From contig CAKQXI010000014.1 of assembly GCA_934281565.1 (NCBI GenBank), positions 1 to 30,302 of the forward strand: a stretch of 30,302 bases of DNA. Reading direction: 5' to 3'. This document shows positions 19,056 through 27,871 of the stretch, piece by piece; within the stretch, counting starts at the first letter, position 1; each line of letters starts with the position of its first letter. The translations under genes were made by a program, and so were the position numbers. Under the pieces are notes generated by a model that did no database searches, was not told the origin of the DNA, and was given only the letters and a program-made list of their open reading frames with translations. Origin of the DNA: an uncultured Prevotella sp. Its GTDB lineage: Bacteria > Bacteroidota > Bacteroidia > Bacteroidales > Bacteroidaceae.

Positions 19056-22004
19056 TTAGAATCGACGACCACCTGAAGGAGGTGGTCCCATCGGACGACC
19101 ATTGAACGGACGACCACGGAAATCTGGACGAGGACCACCGTCTCCTGCTTGCCCTTCACGTGCTTGCTTTCCACCTATTAAGTTCAAACGATAGATGACA
19201 TGGAGCATTGCATAGCTACTGATGCTATTATACTCTGTATCCGTACGTGCCGAAGCTGTCAGTGAACGAGAGAAATTGCTCTGTTGATGCAATAGGTCAT
19301 AGAACTGAACCATCACGGTAAGCGGACTTCCCTTTAGAAAACTCTGTGACAACTGGGCATTCCAAACCAGCTCGTTGGTATTCATTGCGTTATCACTATA
19401 ACCACGGCGACAACTATTGCTAAAGTCTGTGCTTAGGCTCATGCCCCAAGGCATCGTAGCCGTAAGACTTGGTCCATACGAGAACTGCCAAGTATCCATG
19501 TTGCTCGTTGCTTGAAGTTCATTACGAGCATGGGTATAATTGAGCGAGCCATCAAGATTAACTTCCAACCAACTATTGCGGAAGCCGAAAGAAAGGCGTT
19601 CTCCCACTCCTGTTTGCTTGGTGGTGTTCTTCTGGGACTCCTTGCCATCCAAACTCAAGTAACCTACATTATTGGCATAACTTAAAGTTGTAAAGGTATT
19701 GATGTTCCATACACCAGCACTGTCTATCGCCGTATTGAACATGAAAGCTCCACGGGCATTCCAATTGCCATTGATATTCTCCGGGCGTGTAGTCCTTCCA
19801 CCAGTGTTATCATCGTATGTCACCTTGTTGCTGATGCTATTGCTGGTAGTAGAGAAATTAATGAAAGTCATCAATGCACGCTGGTGCTTCTCTATATAAT
19901 TATTATAGAAAAGTCGGAAATTATTGGTGAACGATGGTTTCAAGCCTGGGTTACCCATCTTGATGTTGAGTGGATTGCTATCATCGGTAATATCCAACAA
20001 GTCACTCATCGATGGCTGGGATGTCGTACCTCGATAATTGATACGAAGATTGCTCACCTTACTGAAGCGATAGCGGAAATCCAATGTTGGCGAGAAGTTG
20101 GTCACCGTGCGGACTGTATGAACATGAATGCCTTGGTAGTCCTGTAAATACTTAGAACGCTGTGGCTGTATCATCACGCCGAAGTTCAAGTTGTACTTGT
20201 TGCGTACAAATCTCATCATCACTTGCATCTCATGGATATAGTTGCGATATTCTGAATAACGGCTCAAGTTCTGGTCAACATAACTCTCCAATGGCTCATT
20301 GAGCAATGAAAGATAGCCATCCCAGTTGCGATAGGCTGCCGTTGCACCTGCGAAGAAGTCTTCGCCTAAGTTGCTGAAATCGTATGTCGCACGGTCGCTT
20401 TTCGTATAATTATAGGTGTACTTATAACTGAATTGCAAGAACGTTGCTCGCCAAAGCGGTTCGCTATAAGTCGCCTGCAAGCTATAACTATACTTGGTAC
20501 TTGGTGTTACGTTATAACGGTTCGTTTGGTAAGTGGAATCAAGTCCCATTGCATTTTGCACCAAGTACAAGTGGGCGTTCTGGATGGAAAGGTCCTTGCT
20601 ATCCGTCTTGCCGTAATTTCCATCCACACGAAGGGTAAAGTTACGCCCCATGTTGCTCAAGCGACGATTGAACTGCAACATTCCTTTCAAGTTCTTGCTC
20701 TCGGTATAGCTGATGCTACTACCCATCTGGGTATTGACCAGACTATCCATCTTCTCCATCTCGTCAAGTGATACCTTGGACAACGGATCTGTTACATATT
20801 TATAAGGGTCGGCACGGAAAGAAGCACTCTGACTGCCAGACAGTCCATCGCTGCTGCTCCATGTGAAAGAAGGTCGGAACATGATATTGGTCAATGTATC
20901 AGGCTTCCATTCCAAGCGGAAACGACCGTCCCAACTATTGCTGCGAGAATAACTGTTGCTTATGCTGTTGGAAAAAGAAGCGTTCTTGCTCACGAAGTTC
21001 TCTGAAGAGATACGGCTAAACACATCACCGTCACTATGGTTCCAACGTAGGGAAGCATCCATCGTCAGCTTGTCTTTCTCTTGATAGTTATAGTTCAAGC
21101 CGAGCATCTTACTGGCATTCAGACCTTGGCGTGCTCCGCCCCATCCTCTTCCAGGACCGCCACCCGGGAAGCCCATGTCATTGGTATTATTGCCAGAGGC
21201 AAAGAACATCAGTCTATTCTTGTCATTGAAATAAGCTGCCATTCCTCGTCCACTATAACGACTCTTGGTGCCTACACTGACATCTATATTGGAGAACATA
21301 CCCTTGTTCATGCCTTTCTTTACACCAAAGTCAAGCACCGTTTGTTCTTCACCGTCATCAATACCAGTAACCTTGGCAAGGTCGCTTTTTTCATCGTATG
21401 CCTTGATTTTCTCAATGATGCTTGTAGGTAAGTTCTTCAGTGCCGTCTTGGTATCGCCCGTCATGAACTCCTTGCCATCCACCAAAATCTTCTTCACTTC
21501 CTTACCATTGATTTTGATGGTACCGTCATCGCTCACCTCCGCACCAGGAAGCCTTTTCACAAGTTCCTCGATGGTAGAGCCTTCTGGCGTACGATAGGCA
21601 GAAGAATTGTAGACAAAGGTATCTTCCTTTAGCACCACTTTCTTTGCCATGGCAGTAACAGTCGCTGCCTTTAGCATAATGGCATCGGCACTGATTACCA
21701 CATTGCCCATGGCAAGGTTCTTGTCATCCACTATCTGCACACGCTTCACCGTAGGTTTATAGCCTACACTGGTGATTTTTAAGAGATACTTCTCATTAGC
21801 TGGAGCCGTGATGCGGAAAAGACCATTCTCGTCAGTGATTGCACCTGTCACATACGAACTGTCTGACTTCAACAGTTGTACGGTGACCTGTTCCACTGGG
21901 TCTTTTGTGTCACGATCAACAATCGCACCACTGATCAATCTCTCTTGAGCATAAGATGCTATTGACATGACCAACAACAGCATCAACATTAGTAATTTCT
22001 TCAT
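19056..22004 (-). CDS. TonB-receptor-like outer-membrane beta-barrel protein with carboxypeptidase-regulatory-like domain
   Basis: A 982-residue outer-membrane protein. In order it has a signal peptide (1-19, ending SIASYAQ), a carboxypeptidase-regulatory-like beta-sandwich (about 22-106, ISGAIVDRDTKDPVEQVTVQLLKSD and later LLKITSVGYKPTVKRVQI), a plug-like domain (about 110-230, EGSTIEELVKRLPGAEVSDDGTIKINGKEVKKILVDGKEF), and a long barrel of the OMP_b-brl_3 (PF14905) type to about 945. The last about 35 residues, REGQAGDGGPRPDFRGRPF and on to GGRRF, are a disordered Gly/Arg/Pro tail beyond the last strand. No SusD partner lies beside it, so glycan uptake by a Sus-like pair is unlikely. The ligand is unknown. 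It diverges from aroB. Confidence 0.88.
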   Translation of the reverse strand: MKKLLMLMLLLVMSIASYAQERLISGAIVDRDTKDPVEQVTVQLLKSDSSYVTGAITDENGLFRITAPANEKYLLKITSVGYKPTVKRVQIVDDKNLAMGNVVISADAIMLKAATVTAMAKKVVLKEDTFVYNSSAYRTPEGSTIEELVKRLPGAEVSDDGTIKINGKEVKKILVDGKEFMTGDTKTALKNLPTSIIEKIKAYDEKSDLAKVTGIDDGEEQTVLDFGVKKGMNKGMFSNIDVSVGTKSRYSGRGMAAYFNDKNRLMFFASGNNTNDMGFPGGGPGRGWGGARQGLNASKMLGLNYNYQEKDKLTMDASLRWNHSDGDVFSRISSENFVSKNASFSNSISNSYSRSNSWDGRFRLEWKPDTLTNIMFRPSFTWSSSDGLSGSQSASFRADPYKYVTDPLSKVSLDEMEKMDSLVNTQMGSSISYTESKNLKGMLQFNRRLSNMGRNFTLRVDGNYGKTDSKDLSIQNAHLYLVQNAMGLDSTYQTNRYNVTPSTKYSYSLQATYSEPLWRATFLQFSYKYTYNYTKSDRATYDFSNLGEDFFAGATAAYRNWDGYLSLLNEPLESYVDQNLSRYSEYRNYIHEMQVMMRFVRNKYNLNFGVMIQPQRSKYLQDYQGIHVHTVRTVTNFSPTLDFRYRFSKVSNLRINYRGTTSQPSMSDLLDITDDSNPLNIKMGNPGLKPSFTNNFRLFYNNYIEKHQRALMTFINFSTTSNSISNKVTYDDNTGGRTTRPENINGNWNARGAFMFNTAIDSAGVWNINTFTTLSYANNVGYLSLDGKESQKNTTKQTGVGERLSFGFRNSWLEVNLDGSLNYTHARNELQATSNMDTWQFSYGPSLTATMPWGMSLSTDFSNSCRRGYSDNAMNTNELVWNAQLSQSFLKGSPLTVMVQFYDLLHQQSNFSRSLTASARTDTEYNSISSYAMLHVIYRLNLIGGKQAREGQAGDGGPRPDFRGRPFNGRPMGPPPSGGRRF

Positions 22005-22127
22005 TACATCTATTATATATAAATTATTTCTGTTTCCTCTTTTTGAATTTCTGAAACTTTTGACGAGTTTTTTTATGCAAGGTTTAATCCCTTATGGTTT
22101 AAAAAAAGAAAAATCAATCTTATTTAT

Positions 22128-22159
22128 TTTGTTTTGTCTACATTTTCCCGTATCTTTGC
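22128..22159 (+). promoter_or_regulatory. Promoter of aroB
   Basis: TTTG (22128-22131) and TATCTTTGC (22151-22159) are separated by 19 nt, a full consensus match. The ATG is 17 nt further on, which supports the start at 22177 and excludes the longer reading from 21967 that would begin upstream of the promoter. Confidence 0.85.
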
Positions 22160-22176
22160 ACACAAAAAGAGAAAAG

Positions 22177-23226
22177 ATGAGCCAGAGAATTATCATATCA
22201 AACAACTTGGAAAACGAGTTAGCCAATGCACTCGCCGAATGTGAGCATGACAAGATATTTGTCTTGTTCGACACTACTACTCGTGATAAATGCCATCCCT
22301 TACTTTGGGATTTCAGATGCCTGAAAGATTCTATTCCTATCTGCATTGATTCTACTGATAGCCATAAAAATCTTGAGAGCGTCGTATGGGTATGGGAGCA
22401 TTTACAAAACGATGGTGCAACCCGACATTCTTGTCTCATCAACTTAGGTGGTGGCATGGTGACAGACCTTGGTGGATTTGCCGCATCTACCTTCAAGCGT
22501 GGCATCAACTTCATTAATATTCCCACTACTCTCTTGGCGATGGTAGATGCTTCCGTTGGCGGAAAGACAGGCATCAACTTCAATGGCTTAAAGAATGAGA
22601 TTGGAGTGTTCAATGACTCTAAGTTTGTTATCCTTGACACTGAATTTTTGAAGACTCTCGACCATGAGAACATCTGTTCTGGCTATGCCGAGATGCTAAA
22701 GCATGGCTTGATCTCCAACGAAAAAATGTGGGAAGAACTTATTGCTTTCGACCTTGACCATCCTGACTTCAAGCAGTTGCAGAACATGGTTGCCGACAGT
22801 GTGAAAGTAAAGGAACGCATTGTCGAGGAAGACCCACATGAGAGTGGTATCCGAAAGGCTCTCAACCTTGGACATACTTTTGGTCATGCCTTTGAAAGCT
22901 GGGCTTTGAAACGCAAGCCCATCCTACATGGTCATGCCGTTGCTTTCGGTTTGATACCTGAGTTATACCTCAGTGTTACCAAGATGGGATTTCCTACCGA
23001 GAAGATGCGCCAGACTATAAACTTCATCAAGGAATACTACGGTTCACTCGACATTACTTGCGATGATTACGACGAATTGATAGAACTGATGCGCCATGAC
23101 AAAAAAAACCAGAATGGCATCATCAACTTCACGATGCTTGGTGATATTGGTGACATCCGCATCAACCAAACGGCTTCTATCGAAGAAATCAAGGAAGCCC
23201 TTGACTTCTTCCGTGAAGGTCTATAA
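22177..23226 (+). CDS. aroB: 3-dehydroquinate synthase
   Basis: A 349-residue AroB, the second enzyme of the shikimate pathway, which turns DAHP into 3-dehydroquinate using NAD and a divalent metal. NAD-binding motifs are NLGGGMVTDLGGFAAST and the PTTLLAMVDASVGGKTGIN segment. Metal ligands are Glu172 (YAEMLKHG), His233 (LGHTFGH) and His251 (LHGHAV). Length is close to the usual 350-360. The pathway leads through chorismate to menaquinone, whose genes menC and menE lie just downstream on the other strand; aroB and menE converge with a 1-nt gap (stops at 23226 and 23228). Confidence 0.96.
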   Translation: MSQRIIISNNLENELANALAECEHDKIFVLFDTTTRDKCHPLLWDFRCLKDSIPICIDSTDSHKNLESVVWVWEHLQNDGATRHSCLINLGGGMVTDLGGFAASTFKRGINFINIPTTLLAMVDASVGGKTGINFNGLKNEIGVFNDSKFVILDTEFLKTLDHENICSGYAEMLKHGLISNEKMWEELIAFDLDHPDFKQLQNMVADSVKVKERIVEEDPHESGIRKALNLGHTFGHAFESWALKRKPILHGHAVAFGLIPELYLSVTKMGFPTEKMRQTINFIKEYYGSLDITCDDYDELIELMRHDKKNQNGIINFTMLGDIGDIRINQTASIEEIKEALDFFREGL

Positions 23227-23227
23227 C

Positions 23228-24205
23228 CTAAAGAAAAATGTTTCTCTTGGGTTTCCCTGTCTCCGTAAGTGGCAATGACTCTACATGGATATATTCCTTA
23301 GGAACCCAATATTTAGGCAAGACCTCCCGACAGGCTTTCTCTATGGAAGCCAAGTCGGAACTTTCTGTGAGAAGTATGGCTATCTCGCCAAACTTCTCAT
23401 TTTTCTTTTTGACTATCATGAACGGTGCATCAACAACAGCTTTCAAGACTCTTTCTACCTCCTCTATCTGTATCTTGATGCCACCACTGCATATCACATT
23501 GTCCAATCGCCCTTTGATGCGAAACCCTTTTTCTGAAATCTCTGCGATGTCATGAGTCACCAATGGGGTCTTGCATACCTCTGGAGCATCAATCACCAGA
23601 CAACCATTTTCGTCAAGACTCACCGTCACGCCTTCAAATGGATGATACCATTCACTGGCTTCAGGACCGTTCAGTCGGCGCAAAGCGATATGCGACAAGG
23701 TTTCCGTCATGCCATACGTACTCCAAATGGCATTGGGCATCGTCAGAAGTTCTTTCTCCAATGAATCGTCTATACCTCCGCCACCTATAATCAGATGCTT
23801 TATCTGGGATAAACGCTCACGTTCCTTGGGTACTTGCAAACTGTTGTACACTTGCATCGGCACCATTGCCGCAAAATCTATGGAAGCTGTCAATGCCTGT
23901 CGACTATCCATTAACAAAGACTCGTCAGAGAGAGGATGACCATTGGCACGCTCCACGATTAGACAGAGGTTTCGCTCTATGCCCCTTACCACCATCATCT
24001 TGCCTCCAATGAAGTCGAGCGACATACACAACAAAGCCGTATTTCCAGGCTTCAATCCCAAGTAATCACAAGTGATGCGAGCAGAGTTCAACATCCTCTG
24101 TTTCTCCACCCATATAGGCTTGGGCTTTCCTGTCGACCCACTGGTATGCACCAACACTGTCTTTTTGTCATCTTGCCATTCTGCCAAGAACTCATCTATC
24201 TCCAT
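23228..24205 (-). CDS. menE: O-succinylbenzoate-CoA ligase (short MenE)
   Basis: A 325-residue acyl-CoA synthetase that activates o-succinylbenzoate in menaquinone synthesis. The AMP-binding P-loop is HTSGSTGKPKP (residues 20-30). Further motifs are IWSTYGMTETLSHIALRR, the adenine-binding core, then GFRIKGRLDNVICSGGIKIQIEEVE (hinge and start of the C-terminal lid) and the catalytic-lysine tail LPLTETGKPKRN. It lacks the N-terminal portion of longer MenE proteins (about 450-480 residues), which is common for Bacteroidetes. menC lies 5 nt upstream in the same direction, which supports the assignment. Confidence 0.93.
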   Translation of the reverse strand: MEIDEFLAEWQDDKKTVLVHTSGSTGKPKPIWVEKQRMLNSARITCDYLGLKPGNTALLCMSLDFIGGKMMVVRGIERNLCLIVERANGHPLSDESLLMDSRQALTASIDFAAMVPMQVYNSLQVPKERERLSQIKHLIIGGGGIDDSLEKELLTMPNAIWSTYGMTETLSHIALRRLNGPEASEWYHPFEGVTVSLDENGCLVIDAPEVCKTPLVTHDIAEISEKGFRIKGRLDNVICSGGIKIQIEEVERVLKAVVDAPFMIVKKKNEKFGEIAILLTESSDLASIEKACREVLPKYWVPKEYIHVESLPLTETGKPKRNIFL

Positions 24206-24210
24206 ACACC

Positions 24211-25275
24211 TTAGTTTTCTCTATAAAACAACTGGTCTCCCTTTATCTCCAAAGGCATCGGGATATTGTCGGTAAAGAGTTGTCCCGTTCCCAATCCCTG
24301 TGGCATGGTGATATGAGGTCCGTATGTCTTGGCGCAAAAATGAGCGATGGCATTCAGTCCTATATTACTTTCCAATGCCGAGGTCATCCAACTGCCTATT
24401 CCTCGCTCACGAGCTAACGTTATCCACTCACCACACCCATACATACCACCATGAAGCGATGGTTTGAGAATGATATATTGTGGGCGGATGGTATCGAGCA
24501 ATGCCTCTTTCATCGACTTGACATTCACACCTATCAATTCCTCGTCAAGGGCGATGGGCAAAGGTGTCTCCCTACATAGTTCCGCCATCTTGGACCACTG
24601 ATGTTGCTTGATAGGTTGCTCTATCGAATGGATGTCATATTGTGCCAATGCCTCCAGTCGGCTCATTGCATTGTCAGGTGTAAAGCCACCATTGGCATCC
24701 ACACGCAACTCCACTTGTTCCTTACTGAAGTCCTTACGAATATGCTTGATCAAGTCCAGTTCCTTCACAAAGTCTATAGCTCCTATCTTCAGCTTTACGC
24801 AGTGGAAGCCAGCGTTCAACTTTTCTTCCAGTCGTTGATACATCTCATCGTACGTACCCATCCACACGAGTCCATTGATGGTGATGCCCTCCTTACCATG
24901 TGCAAAAGGTGTGTCAAAGAGACCTGCCAGATGCTCGGAACCTCGTGGTGGCAAGATGCCAGCCAAAGCGAAATACTGTGCGAAAGCTGTTTCCAATCCG
25001 AATGTGATGCTCGGGTAAGGACGGAGCATATCATAAGGAATACACCCCATCTGTTCTACCATCTGACATATCTGATGCAAGGTCTCGCCATATTCTGGCT
25101 GGGCATCGCAACTCAAGTCGGGCAAGGTAGCACATTCTCCCACGCCCACCACATCTGGTCGCTCATCGGATGTAAGCGTAAGATAGTAACTATGCCGTGT
25201 GGTATAAACGCCACGCGAAGTACCAGCAGGCTGCTTAAAATGGAGTATCCGCTCCGATATGTCTATATGATACAT
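24211..25275 (-). CDS. menC: O-succinylbenzoate synthase
   Basis: A 354-residue member of the enolase/mandelate-racemase superfamily that dehydrates SHCHC to o-succinylbenzoate in menaquinone synthesis. Residues visible are the KxK acid/base pair Lys161/Lys163 (VKLKIG), metal ligands Asp193 (RVDANGG), Glu219 (IEQP) and Asp244 (ALDEEL), and Lys271 (ILKPSLHGG). All the catalytic and metal residues of the superfamily are in place. Superfamily members can also epimerise dipeptides or N-acyl amino acids, but adjacency to menE favours MenC. It begins 2 nt after the hydrolase gene's stop codon and ends 5 nt before the start of menE. Confidence 0.93.
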   Translation of the reverse strand: MYHIDISERILHFKQPAGTSRGVYTTRHSYYLTLTSDERPDVVGVGECATLPDLSCDAQPEYGETLHQICQMVEQMGCIPYDMLRPYPSITFGLETAFAQYFALAGILPPRGSEHLAGLFDTPFAHGKEGITINGLVWMGTYDEMYQRLEEKLNAGFHCVKLKIGAIDFVKELDLIKHIRKDFSKEQVELRVDANGGFTPDNAMSRLEALAQYDIHSIEQPIKQHQWSKMAELCRETPLPIALDEELIGVNVKSMKEALLDTIRPQYIILKPSLHGGMYGCGEWITLARERGIGSWMTSALESNIGLNAIAHFCAKTYGPHITMPQGLGTGQLFTDNIPMPLEIKGDQLFYREN

Positions 25276-25277
25276 TC

Positions 25278-26279
25278 TTATTTTTTCTTAAGTTCATAAA
25301 GGTCATTGCGCCTATCTCGCAAGTTGCGCACAGCACCATAGGTATGCAACTCATTGAGGAGGTTGAGGTCTACGTCACTCACCAATATCATCTCGGTATT
25401 TGGCGTAGCCTCGGAACGCTTGCCATCGTTGGGGAAAGCAAAGTCGCAAGGGGTGAACACGGCACTCTGGGCATATTGGATGTCCATGTTATGCACACGA
25501 GGCAAGTTGCCTACACTACCTGCGATAGCTACATAGCACTCGTTCTCGATAGCACGAGCCTGGGCGCATACCCTCACTCGTGAATAAGCATTCTGGGTAT
25601 CGGTCATAAATGGTACAAAGAGTATCTGCATACCATCTTGCGCCATCAAGCGAGATAGTTCTGGGAACTCTACATCATAGCAAATGACAATACCTATCTT
25701 GCCACAATCGGTGTCGAATGTCTGGATATGGTTTCCTCCTGTCAAGCCCCAACATTTTTGCTCGTCAGGCGTCACGTGTATCTTCTCATACATATCCACC
25801 GTACCATCCCTACGGCACAAGAAACCTACGTTATACAAGGCTCCATCCTCCTTGACGTATGGCATACTGCCTGTAATGATGTTGATGTTGTAACTGATGG
25901 CAAGCTCACGGAAACGATCACGTATCTGCTCGGTATATTGAGCCATGGCACGGATGCTCTGTGCCTCGCCCATCTCATTGAACTTAGCCATCAACGGTGC
26001 ATTGAAATACTCTGGGAAAAGGATGAAATCACTCTTATAGTCGCTTACGGAGTCTACGAAGAACTCCACTTGCTCAAAGAGGTCGTCCACTGATGCGTAT
26101 GGGCGCATCTGCCATTGCACCAATCCGATACGCACCGTTGGCTTACGGTCTACGTATGAGTCGGTAGGTGGCTGATAATAGATGTTGTCCCATTGCAACA
26201 ACGTTGCGCAATGTTCCGATTCCTCGTCACTTGGCAAGTAATTACGAATGACACGGCGCACATGGAAATCATTCGACAA
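25278..26279 (-). CDS. Carbon-nitrogen hydrolase (nitrilase superfamily), C-terminal half of a split fusion
   Basis: A 333-residue reading carrying a nitrilase-superfamily domain (about residues 48-325), with the catalytic triad Glu90 (LFPEYF), Lys166 (MYEKIHVTPDE) and Cys200 (IVICYDVEFPE). Such enzymes hydrolyse amides. The first about 45 residues (SNDFHVRRVIRNYLPSDEESEHCATLLQWDN) are not nitrilase sequence. They match what I recall as the end of a GNAT acetyltransferase domain, which in Bacteroidetes is normally fused to this hydrolase. The frame has no ATG before the nitrilase core. It opens with TTG at 26279 and overlaps the GNAT gene by 11 nt in another frame. It may be made by reinitiation, or it may be a broken gene. 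Confidence 0.8.
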   Translation of the reverse strand: MSNDFHVRRVIRNYLPSDEESEHCATLLQWDNIYYQPPTDSYVDRKPTVRIGLVQWQMRPYASVDDLFEQVEFFVDSVSDYKSDFILFPEYFNAPLMAKFNEMGEAQSIRAMAQYTEQIRDRFRELAISYNINIITGSMPYVKEDGALYNVGFLCRRDGTVDMYEKIHVTPDEQKCWGLTGGNHIQTFDTDCGKIGIVICYDVEFPELSRLMAQDGMQILFVPFMTDTQNAYSRVRVCAQARAIENECYVAIAGSVGNLPRVHNMDIQYAQSAVFTPCDFAFPNDGKRSEATPNTEMILVSDVDLNLLNELHTYGAVRNLRDRRNDLYELKKK

Positions 26280-26700
26280 CTGGAATGATAGCCTTCAAGT
26301 TCAGCTTCTCACAAAGTTCCTTGCGATATTCATACATACGGCGAGCCAAACGAAGACCCCGATAATCTGGATGGATGAATACTTCTATACCATAAAGAAT
26401 GTTACCGTTAGGGTCATGGGTATTGAAAGTTTCATTGCCAGTAACCTTGGCGTATGTATGGTCACCTTTCACCATATCATAATTAACGATAATAGAAAGG
26501 GCACATCCCACTATCTTGTCATCTACGATGATAACGACTTGTCCTTCTGGAAATATCGTTATGAGTTTCTTAATCTGGGCACGTGTCCAGAACACATCAG
26601 AGTCGGCATAGATACGCTTGAACGACTTTGCAAGTTGGTCGTAGTCCTCCATGTGGAGATTGCGCAAACTTACCTTTTCTATTTTTCGAGTTGGCTCCAT
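26269..26700 (-). CDS. GNAT N-acetyltransferase, truncated N-terminal half of a split fusion
   Basis: A 143-residue GNAT-fold protein (MEPTRKIEKVSLRNL). The acetyl-CoA region is visible in GIEVFIHPDYRGLRLARRMYEYRKELCEKLNLKAI (about residues 104-138), with the phosphate-binding RGLRLAR. The protein stops after KAIIPVVE. In relatives the domain continues with a GGRIPGY-type motif and a further helix-strand segment. The missing end and the out-of-frame hydrolase directly downstream suggest that an internal deletion split a single GNAT-hydrolase gene. It lies 6 nt after rfbB. Substrate unknown. Confidence 0.78.
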   Translation of the reverse strand: MEPTRKIEKVSLRNLHMEDYDQLAKSFKRIYADSDVFWTRAQIKKLITIFPEGQVVIIVDDKIVGCALSIIVNYDMVKGDHTYAKVTGNETFNTHDPNGNILYGIEVFIHPDYRGLRLARRMYEYRKELCEKLNLKAIIPVVE

Positions 26701-26706
26701 AGGACA

Positions 26707-27840
26707 CTATCTATCTTTATACATATTGTCATAATACTTCTGGTAGTCTCCAGAAGTTACGTTGTCCATCCATGCTTGGTTGTCGAGATACCATTTCACG
26801 GTCTTTTCGATACCTTCCTCAAACTGCAGGCTTGGTTCCCAACCAAGTTCTCTTTGCAACTTGCGAGAGTCGATGGCATAACGCAAGTCATGTCCCATAC
26901 GGTCGGTTACATGGGTTATCAAATCTTCATCCGCACCCTCTGGGCGACCGAGCAATCTATCTACCGTCTTTATCAATACATGGACAATGTCGATGTTCTT
27001 CCATTCATTGAAGCCACCGATATTATAGGTATCTGCTACCTTGCCCTTATGGAAGATAAGGTCTATGGCACGGGCATGGTCTTCCACATACAACCAGTCT
27101 CTTACGTTCAGTCCCTCACCATAGACAGGCAACGGCTTGCGATGACGAATATTATGAATGAACAATGGGATTAGTTTCTCTGGGAATTGGTATGGACCAT
27201 AGTTATTGGAGCAGTTTGTCACAATAGTTGGCATACCGTATGTATCATGGAATGCACGCACAAAGTGGTCGGAACTTGCCTTGGATGCTGAATATGGAGA
27301 ATGAGGATTATACTTGGTTGTCTCCAAGAAGAACTCACTTCCGTAGGCATGGTGATGCTCTGAGGATGCCTTGGTTGTGAAAGGACTCTCTATACCCTCT
27401 GGATCTGTGAGTTGCAAGGCTCCATATACCTCATCGGTAGAGATATGATAGAAACGCTTGCCCTCGTATTTCTCTGGAAGACTCTCCCAGTATTCCTTGG
27501 CTGCCTGAAGCAATGTCAGTGTACCCATCACATTGGTATGTGCAAAGGTAAATGGGTCTTTGATGGAACGGTCCACATGACTCTCTGCTGCCAAATGGAT
27601 GATGCCATCTACCTGATAGTCTTTCATCAACTTCTGCATCAGAGGATAATCACAAATATCGCCTTTCACAAAGGTATAATTGGATTTATCCTCTATATCT
27701 TTCAAGTTCGCCAAGTTACCAGCGTATGTCAACTTATCAAGATTGATGATATGATATTCTGGATACTTGTTCACAAACAGTCTCACTACGTGAGAACCAA
27801 TGAAACCTGCACCACCTGTGACAATAATGTTCTTCTTCAT
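26707..27840 (-). CDS. rfbB: dTDP-glucose 4,6-dehydratase
   Basis: A 377-residue short-chain dehydrogenase-type enzyme that converts dTDP-glucose to dTDP-4-keto-6-deoxyglucose on the way to dTDP-rhamnose. The Rossmann motif is TGGAGFIGSHV (residues 8-18). The catalytic Thr-Asp-Glu is in ISTDEVYG (133-140), and the YxxxK pair is Tyr183/Lys187 (SPYSASKASSDHFVRAFHDTYG). NCSNNYGPYQFPEKLIP and LNVRDWLYVEDHARAI are further hallmarks. A longer segment with TTKASSEHHHAYGSEFF before the active site is usual for Bacteroidetes RfbB. It follows rfbD by 31 nt. rfbA and rfbC are not in the window. Confidence 0.96.
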   Translation of the reverse strand: MKKNIIVTGGAGFIGSHVVRLFVNKYPEYHIINLDKLTYAGNLANLKDIEDKSNYTFVKGDICDYPLMQKLMKDYQVDGIIHLAAESHVDRSIKDPFTFAHTNVMGTLTLLQAAKEYWESLPEKYEGKRFYHISTDEVYGALQLTDPEGIESPFTTKASSEHHHAYGSEFFLETTKYNPHSPYSASKASSDHFVRAFHDTYGMPTIVTNCSNNYGPYQFPEKLIPLFIHNIRHRKPLPVYGEGLNVRDWLYVEDHARAIDLIFHKGKVADTYNIGGFNEWKNIDIVHVLIKTVDRLLGRPEGADEDLITHVTDRMGHDLRYAIDSRKLQRELGWEPSLQFEEGIEKTVKWYLDNQAWMDNVTSGDYQKYYDNMYKDR

Positions 27841-27871
27841 CTTCTATTAATATTTTTTCATTTATACTTCA

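Noticed and set aside
19056..22004. A SusC/SusD polysaccharide-utilisation locus
   Set aside because: No SusD-like lipoprotein, glycoside hydrolase or sensor gene lies nearby, and the barrel resembles OMP_b-brl_3 rather than a typical SusC.
21967..22176. A longer AroB starting at 21967
   Set aside because: The extension begins inside the divergent barrel gene and crosses the consensus aroB promoter at 22128-22159. AroB homology begins only after the ATG at 22177.
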